A stretch of DNA of 12,720 bases from the NCBI GenBank assembly GCA_013335845.1, contig JAAXUU010000014.1, forward strand, positions 1-12,720, given 5' to 3'. The notes beneath the pieces are model-generated. The model ran no database searches. It saw only the letters and a list, made by a program, of their open reading frames with translations, and was not told the DNA's origin. Both the position numbers and the translations under genes were made by a program. The stretch is from Actinomycetota bacterium (GTDB taxonomy: Bacteria; Actinomycetota; Coriobacteriia; Coriobacteriales; RUG844). Position 1 is the stretch's first letter. Each line of letters opens with the position of its first letter. Shown one piece after another: positions 1-6,424 of the stretch.

Positions 1-21
1 CGGTTGTAAACTATTTGCGTT

Positions 22-31
22 TACACTTGTA
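22..31 (+). promoter_or_regulatory. cop box operator for CopY
   Basis: The ten bases TACACTTGTA match the CopY operator consensus (TACAnnTGTA) exactly and sit inside a longer dyad, TTACACTTGTAA, at 21-32. The site lies 20 bases before the copY start. TACACT at 22-27 could also serve as a -10 hexamer, with its -35 falling at or beyond the window edge, so a bound repressor would block RNA polymerase. A second TGTA half-site at 5-8 has a poor left half (the window is cut there) and may be a degenerate second box. Known of the family: CopY dimers bind such boxes in their zinc form and release when Cu+ displaces the zinc. Confidence 0.85.
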
Positions 32-50
32 ACCTTACGGAGGTGAAACG

Positions 51-560
51 ATGCCAAGAGTCGCGGACAGGAACAATATCTCGGATGCGGAATGGGAAGT
101 CATGCGCGTCGTCTGGGCTAACAAATCCTGCTATAGCAAGGTCATCATCGATGTGTTGGAAAAGAAGATGGGGTGGAAGCCCGCCACAAGCAAGACATTA
201 ATCGGGCGGCTTGTGAAAAAAGGGTATCTAAGCGCAGAATCCGACGGAAAACGATACGTATACAGCACGGACACAACTGAACCCGAGAGCCTTATGGTGG
301 AAATCGATACCTTGTTAGGCCAGATTTGCAAGCGTAATGTACCGAACCTGCTTAGCTACCTAGTCGACAAGAGTGTGCTCACCGAAGGACATCGAGATGA
401 CCTCATCGCCCAGCTTCGGGAAAAAGAAGTCACCGAGAAGATCCCCTGTACCTGCACTCCTGGTCAGTGCACCTGCCACCTGCACGTAGAGAATAGCGTG
501 CTATCCGAAAGATCTAATAGACCGAACATCGGGAGCAACCATGAAGAACGAAACGATTGA
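51..560 (+). CDS. copY: CopY/BlaI-family copper-responsive repressor
   Basis: This gene encodes a cytoplasmic winged-helix repressor that shuts off the copper operon until Cu+ rises. The N-terminal part (residues 8-72) has the BlaI/MecI/CopY pattern: [12 protein letters not shown], then the recognition region around [15 protein letters not shown], then KRYVYS. Residues 133-142 give the full CopY metal motif C-x-C-x4-C-x-C (Cys133, Cys135, Cys140, Cys142), with His144 and His146 just after it. That motif separates CopY from the beta-lactam sensors BlaI and MecI. The protein is about 25 residues longer than typical CopY because it continues past the metal motif; that tail runs over the copA start. 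The start has a strong Shine-Dalgarno GGAGGTGA at 39-46 and lies just after a cop box, so autoregulation is expected. The last 20 bases overlap copA, which suggests translational coupling. Confidence 0.93.
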   Translation: MPRVADRNNISDAEWEVMRVVWANKSCYSKVIIDVLEKKMGWKPATSKTLIGRLVKKGYLSAESDGKRYVYSTDTTEPESLMVEIDTLLGQICKRNVPNLLSYLVDKSVLTEGHRDDLIAQLREKEVTEKIPCTCTPGQCTCHLHVENSVLSERSNRPNIGSNHEERND

Positions 561-2799
561 CATACAAGGAATGACCTGTGCGGCTTGCTCTGCCGCTGTC
601 GAACGTGCTGTGCGCAAGGTCCCCGGTATCGAAACGGCGAACGTTAATCTCACCACAGAGAAACTATCCATCACATACGATGAGCGAACCGTGAGCTTGG
701 ATACGATTGTCGCAGCCGTGGATAAAGCCGGATACCATGCAATACTCCCTCGCGTCGAGGAAGTCGGCGATGCATTCGAGGAGAAACAAGCCCATAAGGA
801 GGATCAGCAAAGGATACTTCTGCGACGATTTGTCTACAGTGCTTTGCTGACGGTCGTTCTTCTCTACCTATCTATGGGATATATGATAGGTGCACCGCTA
901 CCTTCGATCATCGACCCGATGATGAACCCGATGACGTATGCGCTTGTCCAGCTTGCGCTTACGATTCCAGTCATGGTCATGGGTCGCCGATTTTTCATCG
1001 GAGGATTGAAGAACCTCATCAGGCTGCACCCGAATATGGACTCGCTCATAGCGGTTGGAACGGGCTCAGCATTCCTTTACGGCTTGTTCGCCCTCTTCAT
1101 GATCTCTACGGGTGAAGTGCACTTCGTGCATTCGTTGTACTTCGAGTCAGCTGCCGTCGTTCTCACGTTGATCACGCTTGGCAAAAGCCTTGAAGAACGC
1201 GCAAAGGGTAAGACCTCCGAGGCGATCAAGAAGCTGATAGAGCTCGCACCGAAGCAGGCAACCGTCTTGCGTGACGGTGCGGAAGTCATCGTCGATATCT
1301 TAAACGTACGAGTTGGAGATACCGTCATTGTGAAGCCCGGAGAAAGCTTCCCCGTAGATGGCACGGTACTCATGGGTGCGACCTCGGTCGATGAGTCGAT
1401 GATTACCGGAGAGAGCATCCCTGTTGAAAAACAGGTGGGTGATGAAGTTATCGGCGCGTCGATCAACAACAATGGTTTCATCCATTTCAAGGCGACTAAG
1501 GTCGGCCAGGATACGACGCTTGCACAGATAATCCGACTGGTCGAGAACGCACAGGGGTCGAAGGCTCCGATCGCCAAACTGGCGGACACGATTTCCGGTT
1601 ATTTCGTACCGGTCGTCATGGCCTTGGGAGTGTTGGGAGCACTTGGTTGGCTACTTATAGGCAAGGAAAGCGTGGAGTTCGCGCTCATGATCTTCGTCTC
1701 TGTCATGGTCATCGCCTGTCCCTGCGCCCTCGGGCTCGCCACTCCGACGGCCATTATGGTCGGAACGGGTAAAGGTGCCGAGTACGGTATATTGGTAAAA
1801 AGTGGCGAAGCGCTCGAAACCGCCCATAAAATAAACGCTATCCTGCTTGATAAGACCGGCACCATCACCGAAGGCAAGCCCGTGGTCACCGATATAATCC
1901 CACTTGGAAGTTGGAATGAACACGACCTTTTTCAGGTGGCCGCTTCCGCCGAGAAGGGATCCGAGCACCCCTTGGGTGAAGCGATTGTGAACGAAGGTTC
2001 GAAACGAGGTATTGAGATCGTAGTACTCACCGATTTCAAGGCGATACCCGGTAAAGGCGTCGAGGCCGTTCACCGTGACAAGACGTTATCGATAGGCAAT
2101 CGCAAGATGATGGACGAAAGCGCTATCGAACTGCGCGAGGTCGCTACGCAAGTCGACCGGCTTGCCAACGAAGGCAAGACACCTATGTATGTCGCGTGGG
2201 ACGCTGGGCTTATCGGCATCATCGCTGTGGCCGATACCGTAAAGGCAGACAGCCGTGATGCGATTGCGACGCTGAAGAACATGGGGATCGAAGTGGCCAT
2301 GGTCACAGGTGACAACGAGCAGACCGCGAACGCAATCGCCCGCAGAGTTGGAATCGATCGCGTGTTCAGCGAAGTTCTACCCGAACAAAAGGCTTCCCGC
2401 GTCGAGGTCCTCAAGGGTGAGGGTAAGATCGTTGCGATGGTGGGCGATGGCATCAACGATGCCCCTGCGCTCGCGACGGCCGATGTGGGAATCGCAATCG
2501 GCTCCGGCACGGATGTCGCTATCGAGTCTGCCGACATCGTCTTGATGCACAGCAAGCTCGGTGACGTGCCCTTGGCGATCGACCTGAGCAGAGCGACGAT
2601 AAGGAACATCAAGCAGAACCTGTTCTGGGCATTCGCATACAACGTGATTGGAATCCCCATCGCGATGGGCGTCCTCTACATCTTCGGCGGACCACTCTTG
2701 AACCCCATGATCGCTGGTGCCGCAATGAGTTTGAGTTCCGTCTCCGTGGTTACAAACGCATTGCGTTTGAGAAGGTATACCCCGAAATTCAAGTCGTAG
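541..2799 (+). CDS. copA: Cu+-exporting P1B-type ATPase
   Basis: This is an inner-membrane pump that hydrolyses ATP to export Cu+ from the cytoplasm. In order it shows one N-terminal heavy-metal-associated domain with GMTCAAC (Cys13, Cys16), four predicted membrane segments between about 97 and 215, the actuator loop with TGES (289-292), two segments around the transport motif CPC (393-395), the phosphorylation motif DKTGT (Asp437), the nucleotide-domain HP pair of SEHP (His476), and GDGIND (635-640). The last two membrane segments carry YN (700-701) and MSLSS (729-733). CPC plus YN plus MSxSS is the signature of the Cu+/Ag+ (P1B-1) class. The 752-residue length is normal for a one-domain CopA. 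The start overlaps copY by 20 bases, with a modest GGGAG at 531-535. copZ follows 36 bases after the stop. Expression should follow copper through the cop box. Confidence 0.96.
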   Translation: MKNETIDIQGMTCAACSAAVERAVRKVPGIETANVNLTTEKLSITYDERTVSLDTIVAAVDKAGYHAILPRVEEVGDAFEEKQAHKEDQQRILLRRFVYSALLTVVLLYLSMGYMIGAPLPSIIDPMMNPMTYALVQLALTIPVMVMGRRFFIGGLKNLIRLHPNMDSLIAVGTGSAFLYGLFALFMISTGEVHFVHSLYFESAAVVLTLITLGKSLEERAKGKTSEAIKKLIELAPKQATVLRDGAEVIVDILNVRVGDTVIVKPGESFPVDGTVLMGATSVDESMITGESIPVEKQVGDEVIGASINNNGFIHFKATKVGQDTTLAQIIRLVENAQGSKAPIAKLADTISGYFVPVVMALGVLGALGWLLIGKESVEFALMIFVSVMVIACPCALGLATPTAIMVGTGKGAEYGILVKSGEALETAHKINAILLDKTGTITEGKPVVTDIIPLGSWNEHDLFQVAASAEKGSEHPLGEAIVNEGSKRGIEIVVLTDFKAIPGKGVEAVHRDKTLSIGNRKMMDESAIELREVATQVDRLANEGKTPMYVAWDAGLIGIIAVADTVKADSRDAIATLKNMGIEVAMVTGDNEQTANAIARRVGIDRVFSEVLPEQKASRVEVLKGEGKIVAMVGDGINDAPALATADVGIAIGSGTDVAIESADIVLMHSKLGDVPLAIDLSRATIRNIKQNLFWAFAYNVIGIPIAMGVLYIFGGPLLNPMIAGAAMSLSSVSVVTNALRLRRYTPKFKS

Positions 2800-2835
2800 T
2801 GAATTCAAGTAGTACTAGGATAAGGAGAAACAACA

Positions 2836-3051
2836 ATGAAGAAACGATTGACGATAACCGGCATGAGCTGCCAGCATTGCGTAAATCACGTCAAAGAGTA
2901 TCTTGAGGAAGTAGATGGGGTCAAGGATGTGGTCGTCGACCTCGAAAAAAGCACTGCTGTATTAGATGCCGATGCAAACGTTACCGAGGCAAGTCTCAAT
3001 GCGACCTTCGAGGGCACAACCTATATAATCACGGGTATCGAGGATCTGTAA
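2836..3051 (+). CDS. copZ: CopZ-like copper chaperone
   Basis: This is a 71-residue single heavy-metal-associated domain protein with the ferredoxin-like babbab fold pattern and the Cu+-binding loop GMSCQHC (Cys12, Cys15). Chaperones of this family carry Cu+ in the cytoplasm and hand it to CopA or to CopY. Here it is the last gene of copY-copA-copZ, with a good AAGGAG at 2822-2827 and a normal eight-base spacing to the ATG. Its length is that of free-standing CopZ, so it is not a fragment of a longer ATPase. A strong hairpin at 3094-3131 downstream is the likely transcript end. The symbol rests on family and operon context. Confidence 0.92.
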   Translation: MKKRLTITGMSCQHCVNHVKEYLEEVDGVKDVVVDLEKSTAVLDADANVTEASLNATFEGTTYIITGIEDL

Positions 3052-3091
3052 GTCCCCGACGGGAAAGCTCCCCGGTAGAACACTTGTCAGG

Positions 3092-3979
3092 TTACTCCGT
3101 AAAAGCGGTCGAACGATCGCTTTTACGGAAACGCTCGCGTATCACAAGCTCCCCGTGGGATAGAACCGCATCCGTCTGTTCACCTAGTGCCGCTTTGATC
3201 AACGCATACTCATCAAAGGTTCCCTGCACATGGTGAACGAAGTACGCGCCGGCATCGCTACCCAATGCGACTGTGCCTCCCAAAGCGACGACGTTCCGCA
3301 CAGCCTGGGATTGTCCATCCGCTATCCTCCTAAGGGATTCATCGGGGGATTTCTCGGATCCGAACAGGTTACAGATGGGTGCGAACGTGGGTACCCACAC
3401 TGTATCTGATTGAGCGAGACACGCTTGGGATTCTGCGTCCGAGAAGTAACCATGCTCGATACTGTCCACACCCGCTTCTACTGCATCCTGTAGTGCTCGG
3501 CACCCGTTGACATGGGCCATAACCGCGAAGCCTTCGCTGTGGGCGATATCGACGAGTTCGCGCATCTCGCGCGGGTCTAGGGCGAAACCGGTGATTTCGC
3601 CGTAATGATCGAAGTCCATGATTCCCGAGAGCATGAGTTTGATGAAATCCCCGCCTCTATCCCCTACCTCGGCGACGAGTTTCCTGTATTCGGTGATGGA
3701 GCTGAAAGCTCGCCCGATGAATGACCCGTAATTACCCTCACGGTAGATGGGGAACACTGGCGAGGCGTAATCGATACCGTATTCCGGAGCAAAGTGACGG
3801 ACCAGCTCCGCCGCACCGCAGTTGTCACCGCCATCGCGAAGGTACGTTATTCCGTTGTCCCGATACGACTCCAACTGACTGCGAAGAATATCTTCTCGAG
3901 GAGAGGGGCTGTGGCGAGCTATCGCCTCCCTGAAATTCGCGCCGTCCAAAACCATATGGATATGACAGTCAGCGAACAT
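3092..3979 (-). CDS. Amidohydrolase-superfamily metal-dependent hydrolase, compact form
   Basis: The protein is a TIM-barrel amidohydrolase whose metal ligands are all in place: HxH at residues 6-8 (CHIHM), a Lys in FIKLMLSG (Lys114, the likely carboxylated bridge), His156 in VMAHVNG, His176 in SIEHG, and Asp242 in LGSDAGA. This is the binuclear pattern seen in imidazolonepropionase-like and prolidase-like members. Substrates in the superfamily range from cyclic amides to Xaa-Pro dipeptides, and none can be chosen here. At 295 residues it is about 100 short of usual members: it begins on the HxH strand, so the flanking beta-sandwich domain is missing. No signal peptide is seen. The start has AGAGGT five bases upstream. 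It lies 59 bases after the TfoX-C gene on the same strand, and it ends convergently with copZ. Confidence 0.8.
   Translation of the reverse strand: MFADCHIHMVLDGANFREAIARHSPSPREDILRSQLESYRDNGITYLRDGGDNCGAAELVRHFAPEYGIDYASPVFPIYREGNYGSFIGRAFSSITEYRKLVAEVGDRGGDFIKLMLSGIMDFDHYGEITGFALDPREMRELVDIAHSEGFAVMAHVNGCRALQDAVEAGVDSIEHGYFSDAESQACLAQSDTVWVPTFAPICNLFGSEKSPDESLRRIADGQSQAVRNVVALGGTVALGSDAGAYFVHHVQGTFDEYALIKAALGEQTDAVLSHGELVIRERFRKSDRSTAFTE
3097..3128. repeat. 11-bp perfect inverted repeat at a convergent gene junction
   Basis: Arms CCGTAAAAGCG (3097-3107) and CGCTTTTACGG (3118-3128) are perfectly complementary. Read as plus-strand RNA the pairing extends inward through a G-U, a U-A and a C-G pair to a GAAC loop, giving about 14 base pairs. 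On the minus strand the same inner position is an A-C mismatch, so the structure is better as part of the copZ transcript, 45 bases after its stop codon. No T-tract follows on either strand, so this is not a standard intrinsic terminator; it could be a 3' stabiliser or a terminator acting with Rho. It also lies within the last codons of the opposing amidohydrolase gene. Confidence 0.6.
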
Positions 3980-4008
3980 GGGACCTCTTCTTCATTCCGA
4001 TGTACGAA

Positions 4009-4014
4009 AGTATA
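4009..4014 (-). promoter_or_regulatory. Possible -10 element of the amidohydrolase
   Basis: The minus strand reads TATACT, five of six to the -10 consensus, about 30 bases before the amidohydrolase ATG. The only -35 candidate, TTGGTA (4030-4035), is at a short 15-base spacing, so this is weak. Cotranscription from the upstream TfoX-C gene is equally possible. Confidence 0.3.
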
Positions 4015-4038
4015 CTGTTCTTCCTTCGATACCAAACG

Positions 4039-4293
4039 TCACTTGTTCTCATTGTAGAAACTCTTCAGCTCGGATTTCACATCGGAAGGCAGACTGCGGT
4101 CGGAAATACCCTGAATTGCACCCTCCAAAGCATAGAGTCTATTGATGCAGGCGGAGTCGTCGATCGCCTTTATCCGCAGCCAAGCTTCTTGGCTGCCCAC
4201 GTCGATGAGTTCCGCCGGCGTCGTGATACCGACTTCAAGAAGTTGAGCCTCGATTTTCGGACCGATATTCGGTAGAACCGAAAGATCGCCCAT
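4039..4293 (-). CDS. Stand-alone TfoX C-terminal-domain protein
   Basis: This 84-residue protein matches the C-terminal domain of TfoX/Sxy proteins along its whole length: a helix-hairpin-helix-like start (DLSVLPNIGPKIEAQLLEVG), then TPAELIDVGSQEAWLRIKAID, then ACINRLYALEGAIQGI, then a charged helix. In Haemophilus and related bacteria, full TfoX/Sxy promotes competence gene expression through an N-terminal domain that is absent here. Many genomes carry this domain alone, with no established role. I chose the internal ATG at 4293 because homology begins there and GGAAGG lies nine bases upstream. The frame stays open to an ATG at 4395, but the extra residues look like non-coding sequence and would run over the promoter found at 4341-4369. 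The amidohydrolase follows 59 bases downstream. Confidence 0.75.
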   Translation of the reverse strand: MGDLSVLPNIGPKIEAQLLEVGITTPAELIDVGSQEAWLRIKAIDDSACINRLYALEGAIQGISDRSLPSDVKSELKSFYNENK

Positions 4294-4340
4294 ATCCCAC
4301 ACCCTTCCGCCGCGACTCCCATAAAAAACCTGACCTATCC

Positions 4341-4369
4341 AGTATAAGTGTGATTCGAAGCAACACCAA
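4341..4369 (-). promoter_or_regulatory. Sigma-70-type promoter of the TfoX-C gene
   Basis: On the minus strand TTGGTG (4369-4364) is followed, after 17 bases, by TATACT (4346-4341). The predicted transcription start is near 4334, about 40 bases before the ATG at 4293. It supports the short reading of that gene and points away from the divergent promoter at 4428-4455. Confidence 0.5.
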
Positions 4370-4427
4370 GGATCATCACCTGAAACCCAGAGCATATATA
4401 TTGAGTAAAAACGTACCGTGAATTCGT

Positions 4428-4455
4428 TTGATACCGACGAAAATGAGTATACAAT
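4428..4455 (+). promoter_or_regulatory. Sigma-70-type promoter of the toroid-protein gene
   Basis: TTGATA (4428-4433) and TACAAT (4450-4455), each five of six to consensus, are separated by 16 bases. The predicted start near 4462 leaves a leader of about 75 bases, which contains the palindrome at 4476-4487. Confidence 0.6.
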
Positions 4456-4475
4456 CTAGGCATCGCATCGCTATT

Positions 4476-4487
4476 CACAACGTTGTG
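4476..4487. repeat. 12-bp perfect palindrome in the leader of the toroid gene
   Basis: CACAACGTTGTG is a perfect palindrome about 15 to 26 bases after the predicted transcription start. Its right part overlaps a second small dyad, GTGT-ggaa-ACAC (4485-4496). The position just downstream of the start would suit a repressor operator, or two competing short RNA hairpins. No regulator can be named. Confidence 0.5.
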
Positions 4488-4536
4488 TGGAAACACGAGC
4501 GGTGTCCCACAGGCAAGCCGATAGGAGGTTGATACG

Positions 4537-5523
4537 ATGTCGGATATCATCATCGAGTGGTTGCTCCAAGAAGATAACCCGTCTGTCAGATATTCGACAC
4601 TGACCACGCTGTTGGGCAACGCCGAAAACGACCCGATTGTCTTGAAAGTCAGGAAATCCATTATGGACAAGGGAGTCGTACCGGAGATCCTTGCCAGACA
4701 GAACGACGACGGCTCATGGGGAACACCGAATAGATTCTATCTCGACAAATATACAGGTGCATCATGGACGTTGTTGGTACTCGCGGAGTTGGCAGCCGAT
4801 CCAGCGGATAATCGGATTGCAAAGGCATGTGAATTCATACTGAGCCATTCGAGGAATCCGGAATGCGGTGCTTTCTCGCACAAGGAGAGCGCCCAGTCAC
4901 ATACTGGGCTCACAGGAGGGGTCATCCCCTGCTTAACGGGAAATATGGTCTATTCGCTCATCAGACTCGGATATCTGGACGACGAGAGAATTCAGAAGGC
5001 TATCGAGTGGATCTGTACGTATCAACGCGCAGATGATGGCATCGAGGAGCTACCATCAGGTGAGATCCATAAACGATATTCAACCGGATGTTGGGGGCGT
5101 CATTCCTGCCATATGGGTGTCGCGAAAGCGTTCAAGGCGTTAGCGTCGATTCCACAGGATAAACGTGACGACGCCGTAGCAAGCAAACTCCTCGAATTCT
5201 CCGAGTACTTCCTCAAGCACCATATCTATAAAAGCAGTCATAACTTGGCGAACATACCAAAACCGGGATGGCTCAAATTCGGGTTCCCCCTCATGTATCA
5301 GACAGATGCCTTGGAATTGCTCACGATATTCGCGGATCTGCATATACACGATAGCCGGTTGAAAGACGCCATAGAACAGGTGGTCAATAAACGCTTGGAA
5401 GAGGGTTATTGGAATATGGAGAATTCATACAACGGGAAAATGCTCGTCGACATAGAGAAGAAAGGGGCGCCTTCGAAGTGGATAACACTCAATGCGCGTA
5501 GGGTATTGAAGGAGTACCGTTGA
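4537..5523 (+). CDS. Alpha/alpha-toroid protein (prenyltransferase/squalene cyclase-like), function unknown
   Basis: The 328-residue product is almost all helical, with repeated toroid-type units: QNDDGSWG (55-62, a QW-like motif as in squalene and oxidosqualene cyclases), GASWTLLVLAEL (74-85), GNMVYSLIRLGYLDDERIQKAIEWI (135-159) and YQTDALELLTIFADL (254-268). It lacks the DxDD acid of squalene cyclases, so cyclase activity is not supported. A cluster at 184-194, GCWGRHSCHMG (Cys185, His189, Cys191, His192), with Cys132 in GGVIPCLTGN, could bind metal as protein prenyltransferases do with Asp, Cys and His; this is inference. Such proteins are sometimes mislabelled as a nitrogen-fixation protein, but no NifH P-loop is present. 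No signal peptide is seen, so it is probably cytoplasmic. The start has a strong AGGAGG at 4523-4528, and the gene has its own promoter. Confidence 0.7.
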   Translation: MSDIIIEWLLQEDNPSVRYSTLTTLLGNAENDPIVLKVRKSIMDKGVVPEILARQNDDGSWGTPNRFYLDKYTGASWTLLVLAELAADPADNRIAKACEFILSHSRNPECGAFSHKESAQSHTGLTGGVIPCLTGNMVYSLIRLGYLDDERIQKAIEWICTYQRADDGIEELPSGEIHKRYSTGCWGRHSCHMGVAKAFKALASIPQDKRDDAVASKLLEFSEYFLKHHIYKSSHNLANIPKPGWLKFGFPLMYQTDALELLTIFADLHIHDSRLKDAIEQVVNKRLEEGYWNMENSYNGKMLVDIEKKGAPSKWITLNARRVLKEYR

Positions 5524-5700
5524 TGTCTCCGCGCTCCCCCTGTACTCGATATTTGGACCGTGACCAAACAGTGCTCATTTCCTCGAGCTTACTCAGAGGT
5601 TCACCGATATACATGGTATAGTTATTCCGGTCTTTCAATCATCCCGATGCCGCGGAATGAAAGCAAGCAGCACTACATATACAGATCAGAGGGATGCAAA
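5524..5700. other. Intergenic region before the NapH-like gene
   Basis: This stretch of about 180 bases has no intrinsic terminator for the toroid gene. The frame of the NapH-like gene stays open through much of it from an ATG at 5560, but that leader peptide lacks any family resemblance. It contains one extended -10 promoter and a small dyad over it (5608-5622). Confidence 0.55.
5614..5622 (+). promoter_or_regulatory. Extended -10 promoter of the NapH-like gene
   Basis: TGGTATAGT is an extended -10 element (TG, one base, then TATAGT) with no good -35 at 17 bases, which is typical of this promoter class. The dyad TATAC-ATG-GTATA (5608-5620) covers it and could be an operator. The predicted start near 5629 gives a leader of about 70 bases to the ATG at 5701. 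Confidence 0.45.
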
Positions 5701-6423
5701 ATGAGACAAAAAACCCGTCGCGTCATCATCTTCATAGCCCTATTCCTCTTCCCGCTCACGTTGAATTACTTTTCGCCCTATGTCTCGGTCGACGGGGCGT
5801 TCAAAGGAATCGTCTCCGGGAGTCTGATCTTCTTTCTGCTCCTCTTCATTTCCGGAATTTTTTTCAGTCGTGCGTGGTGTGGATGGCTCTGCCCTATCGC
5901 GGGTATCAGCGAGTTAGGAATGACCATCAACGATAAGCCCGTTCCGGTTCGGAAATTGAAAATGGTGCGTTATTCGATATTCGCTGTTTGGTTTTCGCTG
6001 TTGCTCGCAGGATTCGTTCTGGCGGGTGGGATTAAAGGCATCGATCCCCTTCATCTCACCGAGAACGTCATATCGGTCGATGAACCCTTGAAATTCATCA
6101 CCTATTACCTCGTGCTTTTCATCTTCTTCGGACTGACGATCCTGATTGGAAGAAGAGGGGCATGCCATTCCATTTGTTGGATGTCACCCTTCCTCTTGGG
6201 GGGTTACACATTGGGCAGGTTGCTGCACATACCGCAATTGAGAATCAAGACGAATCCTTCGAACTGCATCGAATGCAAGAAATGCACGAAGGTATGTTCC
6301 ATGAGCATCGATGTCGAAGGCGCCGTGAAGTCCGGAGAAATCGCGTCCACAGACTGTGTCCTTTGTGGGGAGTGCGTCGATACCTGCCCGAAAAATGTGC
6401 TCGAGTACGGCTTCCGTCGGTAA
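5701..6423 (+). CDS. NapH/MauN-like polytopic membrane protein with two 4Fe-4S clusters
   Basis: The 240-residue protein has about five membrane segments (near 8-25, 36-56, 90-110, 132-150 and 160-175). The second is followed by WCGWLCP (Cys60, Cys64) and the fourth by RRGACHSICWMSP (Cys155, Cys159); these paired cysteines are typical of the NapH/NosR/CcoG group. A C-terminal ferredoxin domain carries CIECKKCTKVC (189, 192, 195, 199) and CVLCGECVDTCP (219, 222, 225, 229), enough for two 4Fe-4S clusters facing the cytoplasm. Such proteins pass electrons between quinol and a partner reductase. Here no napG, nosZ or molybdoenzyme gene is adjacent, so the partner is unknown. I chose the ATG at 5701 because AGAGGG lies seven bases upstream and a membrane segment begins soon after it. 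The stop is one base from the convergent uvrB stop. Confidence 0.85.
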   Translation: MRQKTRRVIIFIALFLFPLTLNYFSPYVSVDGAFKGIVSGSLIFFLLLFISGIFFSRAWCGWLCPIAGISELGMTINDKPVPVRKLKMVRYSIFAVWFSLLLAGFVLAGGIKGIDPLHLTENVISVDEPLKFITYYLVLFIFFGLTILIGRRGACHSICWMSPFLLGGYTLGRLLHIPQLRIKTNPSNCIECKKCTKVCSMSIDVEGAVKSGEIASTDCVLCGECVDTCPKNVLEYGFRR

Positions 6424-6424
6424 A

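Noticed and set aside
1077..1589. A 170-codon minus-strand open frame opposite copA
   Set aside because: It is antisense to conserved copA motifs (TGES region), has no ribosome site and shows no family resemblance.
4294..4395. N-terminal extension of the TfoX-C protein to an ATG at 4395
   Set aside because: Homology starts at the internal ATG (4293), and the extension would cover the promoter at 4341-4369.
4537..5523. Calling the toroid protein NifH or a squalene cyclase
   Set aside because: There is no P-loop or nitrogenase cysteine pattern, and the cyclase DxDD motif is missing.
5560..5700. Upstream ATG at 5560 for the NapH-like protein
   Set aside because: No Shine-Dalgarno precedes it, the 47 extra residues are unlike the family, and it lies upstream of the predicted promoter; the ATG at 5701 has AGAGGG.
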